From positions 1 through 64,000 of the forward strand of contig NZ_MVID01000034.1 in the NCBI RefSeq assembly GCF_002086815.1: 64,000 nt of DNA, in the 5' to 3' direction. Below are positions 1-8,100 of the stretch, in pieces; position 1 is the stretch's first letter, and every line of letters starts with the position of its first letter. The DNA comes from Mycolicibacterium parafortuitum (lineage in GTDB: Bacteria; Actinomycetota; Actinomycetes; Mycobacteriales; Mycobacteriaceae). The position numbers and the translations under genes were made by a program. The notes below the pieces were generated by a model that did not search any database, was not told the origin of the DNA, and saw only the letters and a program-made list of their open reading frames with translations.

Positions 1-42
1 GATTCCCGGTTGTGAATCTGGCCAGATTCACAACCGGGAATC
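1..42. repeat. Perfect 42-bp palindrome
   Basis: Positions 1-21 and 22-42 are exact reverse complements with no spacer; the left arm begins GATTCCCGGTTG and the centre is CTGGCCAG. It lies 31 bp beyond the stop codon of the minus-strand gene that ends at 74, so it would form a hairpin at the end of that transcript. No T-tract follows in that direction. It is cut by the window edge and may be longer. It could be a transcription terminator, a protein-binding site or a mobile palindromic element; the sequence does not decide. Confidence 0.8.
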
Positions 43-73
43 CCAGTTCGGCGTTGGAAGGGGAGGTGCGGGG

Positions 74-1123
74 TCAGGGGACGACGGTCGAGCCGATGGT
101 CGGCATGAACTGACACTGCTTGTCGGTCGTGGAGACCTGGCCGAAGATCGTCGTCATGATGCTGCCCGATCCGGTGTCGGCGATCGCGGTCAGCGTGGTC
201 GGACCCTCGGGGTTGAGGTCCGGGCGCGGCTTGAGGGTGACGCTGCCGGACTTGCCGGTGGTCAGGTTCACCCAGGTCGCGTTCAGCGGGAGCTTCTGCT
301 CGGCGGCGGGGCCGGGCGTGCCGATCGCGGTGAACACATAGGCCGTCTGGCCGGGGCCCGGGCCGGGAAGCGGAATCGTCGCCGGGCCCGCCACCGAGAT
401 CGCGGTCGCCAGCACGTTGCCGCCGTCGGAGAGGCAGCCGTTGCTGATCGACGGATACAGGAAGTCCTGCGTCACCGGAGCGTTCGGACCGAAGCCGCCT
501 GCCTCCCCGGTCGCGTTGGCCACCGGCGTGACCGGTGCGCCCGGAGCCGCCGGTGCTGCCGGGGCCGGAACCGCAACGGGCACCTCGGCACCCGCCGCGG
601 GGCCGGGGGCCGGTCCGGGAGCCGGAACCGCACCCGGCGCCGCAGCCGCGGCCGCGGGCGCATGGGCCGCATCGGGCAGCGCCTGCGGCACCGCCTCCTG
701 CACGGGCCCGAGCGCATGCCGCGGGTCGACCCCGGCCGGCAGGTGCGCCTCGAACCCCGGTACCGCCCCGGTCGCCGGGACATGGGCGACGGGCTGCGCG
801 ACGAACGTGTTGACCGCCGACGCGACGTCGCGGGACGGCTTCGGCGCCGCCATGTCCCCGGCGAACACCGCGGCGGCGGCCATCAGCATGGACGCGGCAT
901 TGGTGGGATCAGAGGCCGCCTGCTGAATCACCGGCCCGAGGCTCTGCACCGCGGGCAGACCGGGGGCCTGCAGCCCGTCGATCGGCGGCGGTGCAGGCAG
1001 CGGTGCCGGCGGTTCAGCGTGGGCGACGCCCGCGCTGACCGCCAGCAGCGCCGCCGAAGAGCACACCGCCATCGCGGCCGTGAGCATCGTCTTCGTCGTT
1101 GCTTTACGCCCGGTCGTGGACAT
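74..1123 (-). CDS. Ala/Pro-rich secreted protein (Rv1157c-like)
   Basis: A 349-residue protein. A signal peptide is visible: a basic start (MSTTGRKATTKT), a hydrophobic stretch rich in A/V/L at about residues 13-33, and an AHA-type cleavage site near residue 36. Residues about 110-205 are low-complexity Ala/Pro (repeated PAP, GPAPGPA). A more ordinary C-terminal domain of about 140 residues follows, starting near FGPNAPVTQDFLYP and containing two cysteines (NGCLSDGG and KQCQF) that could form a disulfide outside the cell. The start is preceded by GGGGGATC, a good ribosome binding site. By position and composition it matches M. tuberculosis Rv1157c (synteny from memory). Function is unknown; it is probably exported or cell-wall associated. 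Confidence 0.8.
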   Translation of the reverse strand: MSTTGRKATTKTMLTAAMAVCSSAALLAVSAGVAHAEPPAPLPAPPPIDGLQAPGLPAVQSLGPVIQQAASDPTNAASMLMAAAAVFAGDMAAPKPSRDVASAVNTFVAQPVAHVPATGAVPGFEAHLPAGVDPRHALGPVQEAVPQALPDAAHAPAAAAAAPGAVPAPGPAPGPAAGAEVPVAVPAPAAPAAPGAPVTPVANATGEAGGFGPNAPVTQDFLYPSISNGCLSDGGNVLATAISVAGPATIPLPGPGPGQTAYVFTAIGTPGPAAEQKLPLNATWVNLTTGKSGSVTLKPRPDLNPEGPTTLTAIADTGSGSIMTTIFGQVSTTDKQCQFMPTIGSTVVP

Positions 1124-1181
1124 GATCCCCCAATTGGTCGGTGTGTCGGTGGAGTTCGGTGGCCTGGTGGTGGTCAGCGCG

Positions 1182-1790
1182 TCACGGCAGGGCCGACAGC
1201 GGTGAGAACGCCGGCGGAAGTGCCGGGACGGCAGCGGGTGCCGCCGCCGGGGCGACCGCGGCCGGTGCCGTCGTGGCGCCCGGCAGAAGGCTCGCCAGCG
1301 GGTTGCCGGCGGGCAGCAGCGAGGCGAGTCCGCCCGGCAGCTGATCGGTCAGACCGGCCAGCGGCGAGACCGGCGCGGCCGCGGGCACCGTCGTGTTCGC
1401 GACGGGCACCGTGGTGATGTTGCCGTTGCCCAGCGGGGTGGCCCCGGGCAGAGTCGCGGCAGGCAGTGTCGCGGCGGGCAGGATGGCCGCCGGCTGCGGC
1501 AGCTCGATCGACGCCGTCGCACCGGGTCCCGACACCGGGGTGGCCGGCGTGGCCGTCGCGGTGGCGGCCGGTGCGTTGCCCATCAGGTTCGCGAATCCCT
1601 GCATGAGCTGTGTGGCGGCCTCGGGGTTCGCGGCCAGCTGCTGCAGGAACGGCAGGCCGGGGATCTCGGGGGCGGGTGCCGGGGCCGGCGCGGGCTGCGC
1701 GGCGGCGGGGGCGCTGAGCGCCAGCGCGCCCGACACCGCCCCAGCCGCGGCGAACAGTGTTGTGGCGAAAAGTTTCCGGGTGCGGTGCAT
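1182..1790 (-). CDS. Ala/Pro-rich secreted protein (Rv1158c-like)
   Basis: A 202-residue protein starting MHRTRKLFATTLFAAAG, with a clear signal peptide (basic n-region, Ala/Leu core, cleavage after SAPAAAQPA). The rest is Ala/Pro/Thr-rich with a short motif around LPFLQQLAANPEAATQLMQG and repeated ATLPAATLPGA units. I chose the start at 1790 because GGGAG lies just upstream and the signal peptide begins there; an in-frame ATG 37 codons upstream would put a non-signal tail in front. It is co-directional with the similar protein ending at 74, 58 bp away, so the two may be an operon of paralogue-like exported proteins. Corresponds by position to Rv1158c. Function unknown. Confidence 0.75.
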   Translation of the reverse strand: MHRTRKLFATTLFAAAGAVSGALALSAPAAAQPAPAPAPAPEIPGLPFLQQLAANPEAATQLMQGFANLMGNAPAATATATPATPVSGPGATASIELPQPAAILPAATLPAATLPGATPLGNGNITTVPVANTTVPAAAPVSPLAGLTDQLPGGLASLLPAGNPLASLLPGATTAPAAVAPAAAPAAVPALPPAFSPLSALP

Positions 1791-1968
1791 CAGGGATCTC
1801 CCAATCCTCAAGTCGGCCGTAAATGACATCGATGGCATGCCTGCACCCGAAGCTAGCCTGTTACTAGAGTTACTCAAGTGACAAGAGTGGCATTTATGCA
1901 ACCGTTACTGAGGTGAAGGCAGATGGTGACCGCTCGCTAGAGTCGGTCGGATAAACACCACCGAGCCC

Positions 1969-3177
1969 GTGACCGGGGCGACCGCGCGTCTTCGCGCGGC
2001 CGCCCCGCTGCTATTGGTCCTGAGCATCGCCGCCCGGCTGGCCTGGACGTATCTGGTGCCCAACGGCGCGAACTTCGTCGATCTGCACGTCTACGTCGGC
2101 GGCGCCGCGGAACTCGACGGCCCGGGCACGCTCTACGAGTTCGTCTACGGCGAGCAGACGCCGGACTTCCCGCTGCCGTTCACGTATCCGCCGTTCGCCG
2201 CGGTGGTGTTCTATCCGCTGCACGTGCTGCCGTTCGGGCTCGTCGCGTTCCTGTGGCAGGTCGGCATCATCGCCGCCCTCTACGGCGTAGTCCGGATGAG
2301 CCAGCGATTGCTGCCGGAGGACTCCGGCGCGCGCGGGCCGCGCGTCGCGATGCTGTGGGCGGCGGTCGGGATCTGGACCGAACCGCTGCGCAGCACCTTC
2401 GACTACGGCCAGGTCAACGTTCTGCTCGTGCTCGCGACGCTGTACGCGGTGTACAGCACGCGCTGGTGGCTGTCGGGGTTGCTCGTCGGGCTGGCGGCCG
2501 GGGTGAAGCTGACCCCCGCGGTGGCCGGCCTGTACTTCGTCGGCGCCCGGCGGTGGGCGACGGTGGTGTGGTCGGCGGTCGTCTTCACGCTGACGATCGC
2601 CGTGTCGGCCGTGCTGGTCGGTGACCAGACCCGGTTCTACTTCACCGAACTGCTCGGCGACGCCGACCGCGTCGGGCCGGTCGGCACGTCGTTCAACCAG
2701 TCCTGGCGCGGCGGGATCTCCCGCATCCTCGGTGAGGACGCCGGTTACGGGCCGCTGGTGCTGCTCGGCATCGCGGTGACGGCCGTCGCCGCGGTGCTGG
2801 CGTGGCGCGCGATCGGTGGCGCGCAGGACCGGCTCGGCGGCATCGTCGTGGTGCAGCTGTTCGGGCTGCTGCTGTCGCCGATCTCGTGGACGCACCACTG
2901 GGTGTGGCTGATCCCGCTGATCATCTGGCTGCTGCACGGCCCGCTGCGCGCGCAACTCGGCGCGCGGGTGCTCGGCTGGGGCTGGCTGGTCCTGATCCTG
3001 GTCGGGGTGCCGTGGCTGCTCAGCTTCGCCCAGCCGACGATCTGGACCATCCCGCGGCCCTGGTACCTCGCGTGGGCGGGCCTGATCTACATCGTCGCCA
3101 CGTTGGCGACGCTGGTGTGGATCGCTATCCGAGGATCTCGTCGATATCGCGCGCCATCTGGATGTCCTTCTCCGTGA
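1969..3177 (+). CDS. pimE: Polyprenol-phosphate-mannose-dependent mannosyltransferase PimE
   Basis: A 402-residue integral membrane protein of the GT87 (DUF2029) family, with about ten hydrophobic segments. The first extracytoplasmic loop contains NFVDLHVYVGGAAELDG, including the conserved Asp (FVDL) expected of GT-C mannosyltransferases, followed by FTYPPFAAVVFYPL. PimE adds an alpha-1,2-mannose from polyprenyl-phosphomannose to phosphatidylinositol mannosides on the outer face of the membrane, committing them to polar PIM5/PIM6. The GTG start is the first possible one after the divergent intergenic region. Its 3' end overlaps the oppositely oriented pterin dehydratase gene by 53 bp. Family assignment is strong. 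The PimE identity rests on synteny with Rv1159; sister GT87 enzymes look similar. Confidence 0.85.
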   Translation: MTGATARLRAAAPLLLVLSIAARLAWTYLVPNGANFVDLHVYVGGAAELDGPGTLYEFVYGEQTPDFPLPFTYPPFAAVVFYPLHVLPFGLVAFLWQVGIIAALYGVVRMSQRLLPEDSGARGPRVAMLWAAVGIWTEPLRSTFDYGQVNVLLVLATLYAVYSTRWWLSGLLVGLAAGVKLTPAVAGLYFVGARRWATVVWSAVVFTLTIAVSAVLVGDQTRFYFTELLGDADRVGPVGTSFNQSWRGGISRILGEDAGYGPLVLLGIAVTAVAAVLAWRAIGGAQDRLGGIVVVQLFGLLLSPISWTHHWVWLIPLIIWLLHGPLRAQLGARVLGWGWLVLILVGVPWLLSFAQPTIWTIPRPWYLAWAGLIYIVATLATLVWIAIRGSRRYRAPSGCPSP

Positions 3178-3406
3178 TGCCGCCCTCGGAATGCGTGACC
3201 AGCACAAAAGTCACTGTCCGCCAACGGATGTCGATGTCCGGATGGTGGTCTTTGCTTTCCGCGTGCTCGCCCACGCGCCGGACGGCATCGATGCCGTCGA
3301 GGAACGCCGGGAACCTCACCGCCTTGCGTAGGGTCCCGTCGACGCGTTCCCAGTCGTCGAGTTCGGGCAGCGCCGCGTCTACCTGTTCGTCCGTCAAGAC
3401 AGCCAT
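3125..3406 (-). CDS. 4a-hydroxytetrahydrobiopterin dehydratase (PhhB/DCoH family)
   Basis: A 93-residue protein beginning MAVLTDEQVDAALPELDDWE. It has the family's signature histidines in ESKDHHPDIDIRW followed by VTFVLVTHSEGGITEKD. The family dehydrates pterin-4a-carbinolamine and is single-domain at about this length. The ATG at 3406 is chosen because a TACCGT -10-like hexamer stands 7 nt before it; the open frame extends further upstream only over mutT2 on the other strand. The gene ends inside the 3' end of pimE. It matches the position of Rv1159A. No aromatic hydroxylase is visible in this window, so its physiological partner is unclear. Confidence 0.85.
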   Translation of the reverse strand: MAVLTDEQVDAALPELDDWERVDGTLRKAVRFPAFLDGIDAVRRVGEHAESKDHHPDIDIRWRTVTFVLVTHSEGGITEKDIQMARDIDEILG

Positions 3407-3412
3407 GCTGCC

Positions 3413-3426
3413 GACGGTATACCGTC
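3413..3426. promoter_or_regulatory. Palindromic divergent promoter phhB/mutT2
   Basis: The 14-bp sequence GACGGTATACCGTC is a perfect palindrome. It holds TACCGT on each strand: 3420-3425 reading right, 8 nt before the mutT2 ATG, and 3419-3414 reading left, 7 nt before the dehydratase ATG. Each TACCGT fits the mycobacterial TAnnnT -10 pattern at the spacing of leaderless transcripts. This suggests two overlapping promoters back to back. Confidence 0.55.
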
Positions 3427-3433
3427 TGCGCCG

Positions 3434-3850
3434 ATGCCGAATCTGATCGTCGTCGCCGGTGCGCTGGTCGAGCGCGGCGCCCTGCTGGTGGCCCAGCGTG
3501 TCCGCCCACCGGAGCTGGCCGGGCTGTGGGAACTGCCCGGCGGCAAGGTCAGTCCCGGCGAGAGCGACGAGGCCGCCCTCGCGCGGGAGTTGGAGGAGGA
3601 ACTGGGGGTGGTGGTCGCCGTCGGCGCGCGTCTCGGCACAGACGTGATGCTGACGGAGACGGCAATTTTGCGCGCCTACCTGGTGACCCGGCTCCACGGG
3701 GTGGTCACGGCTCATGATCATCGTGCGCTGCGCTGGGTGGGCGCCGACGAATTGTCGAGTGTGGCCTGGGTGCCGGCCGACCGGGCGTGGTTGCCCGATC
3801 TGGCCGAGCGCCTGGCGTACGAGTGCCGGCCACCGCGCTCCGACGCCTGA
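3434..3850 (+). CDS. mutT2: 8-oxo-dGTP/CTP diphosphatase MutT2
   Basis: A 138-residue Nudix hydrolase. The complete Nudix box is visible at about residues 36-58: GGKVSPGESDEAALARELEE followed by ELGV, including the REXXEE metal-binding core. It begins MPNLIVVAGALVERGALLVAQR, typical of MutT-type proteins that sanitise oxidised nucleotides. Mycobacterial MutT2 is known to hydrolyse 8-oxo-dGTP and to act on CTP/5-methyl-CTP. Length and position match Rv1160. It is transcribed divergently from the pterin dehydratase through a shared palindromic promoter. It is separated from narK by 96 bp holding an inverted repeat, so it is probably not part of the nitrate operon. Confidence 0.88.
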   Translation: MPNLIVVAGALVERGALLVAQRVRPPELAGLWELPGGKVSPGESDEAALARELEEELGVVVAVGARLGTDVMLTETAILRAYLVTRLHGVVTAHDHRALRWVGADELSSVAWVPADRAWLPDLAERLAYECRPPRSDA

Positions 3851-3853
3851 CGC

Positions 3854-3875
3854 TGTGTTTTCCCTGTGAAACACA
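3854..3875. promoter_or_regulatory. Inverted repeat upstream of narK
   Basis: TGTGTTT (3854-3860) and AAACACA (3869-3875) are perfect 7-bp inverted arms around an 8-nt spacer, starting 3 bp after the mutT2 stop and 71 bp before the narK start. It is either an operator for the nitrate operon (the arms loosely recall Crp/FNR-type half sites but do not match the TGTGA consensus) or a mutT2 terminator. The region around it (3866-3930) is AT-richer than its surroundings. Confidence 0.45.
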
Positions 3876-3946
3876 ATCTGCGCCAATTCAATTCGAAAAC
3901 TCCAGATCGTTAGCAGTTCCAAGCGAAAGATGCTTGGCTGTCGACT

Positions 3947-5167
3947 GTGAGCACGGTCACACGACCAGATGTCAGTGCAGGACAGGGGCTCAACCTCGCG
4001 CTCGCCACGTGGGTCTCGGCCATCAACTTCTGGGCCTGGAACATGATCGGCCCGCTGTCGACGACCTATGCCGGCGATATGGAGTTGAGCAGCAGCGAGG
4101 CCTCGGTGCTGGTGGCCACCCCGATTCTCGTCGGCGCGCTCGGGCGCATCGCCGTCGGGCCGCTCACCGACCGGTTCGGCGGCCGGACGATGTTCATCGC
4201 GGTCACGCTGGCCTCGATCATCCCGGTGCTCGCCGTCGGGATCGCCGGTGAGGCGGGGTCCTACCCGCTGCTGGTGGTGTTCGGATTCTTCCTCGGTATC
4301 GCGGGCACGGTGTTCGCCGTCGGAATCCCGTTCTCCAACCACTGGTACGAGCCGTCCCGGCGCGGATTCGCCACCGGCGTGTTCGGCATGGGCATGGTCG
4401 GCACGGCACTGTCGGCGTTCTTCACGCCGCGGTTCGTGAACTGGTTCGGGCTGCTGCCCACCCACGTCATCATCGCGGCCGCGCTGGGTGTGACCGCTCT
4501 ACTGTGCGTGTTCGTGATGCGCGACTCACCGGCGTTCACACCGAATCACGACGCGGTGGTGCCGAAACTCAAAGCGGCCGCGAAGCTTCCGGTGACGTGG
4601 GAGATGTCGTTCCTGTACGCGGTGGTGTTCGGTGGCTTCGTCGCCTTCTCCAACTATCTGCCGACCTACATCAAGACCATCTACGGCTTCTCCGCGGTCG
4701 ATGCCGGCGCTCGCACCGCCGCGTTCGCGCTCGCAGCGGTGCTCGCGAGACCCGTGGGCGGCATGCTGGCCGACCGCATGGCACCCAAATACGTGGTGCT
4801 GGCGTCGTTCGCGGGCACCGCGGTGATGGCGGCTGTCGCGATCCTGCAGCCGCCACCGGACCTGTGGTCGGCGCTCACCTTCATCACGCTGGCGCTGTTC
4901 CTCGGCGTCGGCACCGGCGGGGTGTTCGCCTGGGTCTCGCGCCGCGCGCCGGCCAACTCGGTCGGATCGGTCACCGGCATCGTCTCGGCCGCGGGCGGGC
5001 TGGGTGGTTACTTCCCGCCGCTGGTGATGGGCAGCACCTACGACAGCGTCGACAACGACTACACGATAGGGCTCGCGCTGCTGGTGATCACCGCGCTGAT
5101 CGCATTCGGCTACACCGCACTGAAACTGCACACCCAGGAGCCGGCCCCGAAGGAGAACACCCCGTGA
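3947..5167 (+). CDS. narK: Nitrate/nitrite MFS transporter NarK
   Basis: A 406-residue major-facilitator protein with about 12 hydrophobic segments. It opens with a NarK-type N-terminus (LNLALATWVSAINFWAWNMIGPLSTTYA) and has the loop motif GRIAVGPLTDRFGGRTMF between helices 2 and 3 and a second one, ARPVGGMLADRMAPKYV, in the C-terminal half. NarK proteins import nitrate or exchange it for nitrite. Its stop overlaps the narG start (GTGA at 5164-5167), so it is translationally coupled to the reductase it would serve. From memory, M. tuberculosis lacks a narK at this locus, so this is a lineage difference. Start is GTG; the ribosome binding site is weak (GAAAGA). Confidence 0.88.
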   Translation: MSTVTRPDVSAGQGLNLALATWVSAINFWAWNMIGPLSTTYAGDMELSSSEASVLVATPILVGALGRIAVGPLTDRFGGRTMFIAVTLASIIPVLAVGIAGEAGSYPLLVVFGFFLGIAGTVFAVGIPFSNHWYEPSRRGFATGVFGMGMVGTALSAFFTPRFVNWFGLLPTHVIIAAALGVTALLCVFVMRDSPAFTPNHDAVVPKLKAAAKLPVTWEMSFLYAVVFGGFVAFSNYLPTYIKTIYGFSAVDAGARTAAFALAAVLARPVGGMLADRMAPKYVVLASFAGTAVMAAVAILQPPPDLWSALTFITLALFLGVGTGGVFAWVSRRAPANSVGSVTGIVSAAGGLGGYFPPLVMGSTYDSVDNDYTIGLALLVITALIAFGYTALKLHTQEPAPKENTP

Positions 5168-8100
5168 CGAGCCCGCCCCGCACCGGAAGTGTGATCGAAG
5201 AGCTGTTGGAACGCAGCGGCCGGTTCTTCACCCCGGGCGAGTTCTCCGACGACCTGCGCACCGTCACCCGCCAAGGCGGGCGCGACGGCGACATCTTCTA
5301 CCGCGACCGGTGGAGCCACGACAAGGTGGTGCGGTCCACCCACGGCGTCAACTGCACCGGCTCGTGCTCGTGGAAGGTCTACGTCAAGGACGGCATCATC
5401 ACCTGGGAGACCCAGGAGACCGACTATCCCTCGGTGGGCCCCGACCGGCCCGAGTACGAGCCGCGCGGCTGCCCGCGCGGCGCGGCGTTCTCCTGGTACA
5501 CCTACTCGCCGACGCGGGTGCGCTACCCGTACGCCCGGGGTGTCCTCGTCGAGATGTACCGGGAAGCCAAGGCGCGCACCGGGGATCCCGTGCTGGCCTG
5601 GGCCGACATCCAGGCCGACCCCGAGCGCCGTCGCACCTACCAGCGCGCCCGCGGCAAGGGTGGCCTGGTGCGGGTCACGTGGGCCGAGGCCACCGAGATG
5701 ATCGCCGCCGCGCACGTGCACACCATCAAGACCTACGGACCCGACCGCATCGCCGGCTTCTCGCCGATCCCGGCGATGTCGATGGTCAGCCACGCCGCCG
5801 GGGCCCGGTTCGTCAGCCTGATCGGCGGCGCCATGACGTCGTTCTACGACTGGTATGCCGACCTGCCGGTCGCCTCCCCGCAGGTATTCGGCGACCAGAC
5901 CGACGTCCCGGAATCCGGGGACTGGTGGGACGCGACATATCTGATGATGTGGGGCTCGAACGTGCCGGTCACCCGCACCCCCGATGCGCACTGGATGGCC
6001 GAGGTGCGCTACCGCGGTACCAAGGTCGTGACGGTGAGCCCCGACTACGCCGACAACACGAAATTCGCCGACGAATGGATGCCGTGCGCGGCCGGCACCG
6101 ACGGCGCGCTGGCGATGGCGATGGGTCACGTCATCCTCACGGAAAGCTATGTCAGGCAACCGGTCCCGTTCTTCGTCGAGTACGTGCGGACCTACACCGA
6201 TCTGCCCTTCCTGGTCAAACTCGAAGAGCGTGGAGGCGTCGTCGTCCCGGGCAAGATGCTCACGGCCGCCGATCTCGGGCCGGCCTACGCCGCGGAGAAC
6301 GCCGCCTTCAAACCCGTCCTGCTGGACGGGCGCACCGATGCGGTCACGGTGCCGCCCGGCTCACTCGGCTTCCGCTACGGCGACGAGGGCCTGGGCCGGT
6401 GGAACCTCGACCTCGGCGAGGTGGTGCCCGCGTTGACGGTGGCCGCCGGCGAGGACCACGACGGGGAGACCGCTGCGGTCACCCTGTCGCGTTTCGACAC
6501 GGTCGACGGACGCGGCGCCACGATGACGCGCGGGGTTCCGGTGCGCCGGGTGGGCGGGTACCGGGTGTGCACCGTGTTCGACCTGATGCTGGCCCAGTAC
6601 GGCGTTCAACGCCCCGGCCTGCCGGGGGACTGGCCAGCCGGTTACGACGACGCCGACCAGCCCTACACCCCGGCGTGGCAGGAGTCGGTCACCGGGGTGT
6701 CGGCCGCCCAGGCCATCCGGGTGGCCCGCGAATTCGCCCGCAACGCCGAGGAATCCGGCGGCCGGTCGATGATCATCATGGGCGCGGGTATCTGCCAGTG
6801 GTTCCACGGCGACACCACCTATCGCGCCGTGCTGTCGATGCTGCTGCTGACCGGATCGATGGGCCGCAACGGCGGTGGGTGGGCGCACTACGTCGGCCAG
6901 GAGAAGTGCCGCACGGTCACCGGGTGGGCGACGATGAGCTCGGCACTGGACTGGTCGCGGCCGCCGCGCCAGATGCCCGGCACGGCGTACTGGTACGCCC
7001 ACACCGACCAGTGGCGCTACGACGGCTACCGCGCGGACGCGCTGGCGAGCCCGACCGCGCGCGGCCGGTTCACCGGCAAGCACACCATGGACGTGGTCGC
7101 GGCGGCAGCCGCGATGGGCTGGATGCCGTTCTACCCGCAGTTCGACCGCAACAGTCTCGACGTCGCCGACGAGGCGCGCGCTTCCGGGCAGGACATCGCC
7201 GAATACGTATGCGACAAGCTGGCTTCGGGCGAACTGGCCATGGCGGTCACCGATCCGGACAACCCGGCGAACTGGCCGCGGGTGCTGAACGTGTGGCGGG
7301 CCAACCTGCTCGGCTCGTCGAGCAAGGGCAACGAGTACTTCCTGCGCCATCTGCTCGGCACCGACTCCAACCTGCGGGCCACCCCGACCCCCGAGGCGCT
7401 GCGCCCCGCCGACGTCGTCTGGCCCGACGACATCCCAGAGGGCAAGCTCGACCTGTTGATGTCCATCGACTTCCGGATGACATCGACGACGTTGCTGTCG
7501 GACGTGGTGCTGCCCGCGGCCACCTGGTACGAGAAGCACGACCTGTCGTCGACCGATATGCACCCGTATGTGCACGCGTTCAGCCCGGCGATCGACCCTC
7601 CGTGGGAAACCCGGTCGGATTTCGACGCGTTCGGCGCGGTGGCTCGCGCGTTCTCGGCCCTGGCGCGCACCCATCTGGGCACCCGCACCGACATCGTGCT
7701 GGGGGCGTTGCAGCACGACACCCCCGCGGCGATGGCATATCCGTCAGGTACGCAACGGGATTGGCGCGCCACCGGCGAGACCCCGGTGCCAGGCCGGACG
7801 ATCGGCCCGATCGCGGTCGTCGAGCGGGACTACGCTGCGATCGCCGACAAGTGGGCGACGGTCGGTCCGCTCGTCGAACGGCTGGGGCTGACCACCAAGG
7901 CCGTCACCACCCACCCCGAGCAGGAGGTCGAGGAACTCGCCCGCACCTTCGGGGTGCTGGACTCGGGCCCGGCGGCCGGCCGCCCCGCGATGACCACCGC
8001 GGCACGGATGGCCGACGTGATCCTGGCGCTGTCGGGCACCTCCAACGGGCGGCTCGCGGTCGAGGGCTTCCGGGAACTGGAACGCCGGACCGGGAAACCG

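Noticed and set aside
1850..1925. Repeated GTTACT/AGTGAC sequences before pimE as a possible operator
   Set aside because: The three short elements are imperfect and irregularly spaced; not enough symmetry to claim a site.
3125..4465. Full 446-residue minus-strand frame as a fused pterin dehydratase
   Set aside because: Only the last 93 residues show the domain; the rest runs across mutT2 and narK antisense.
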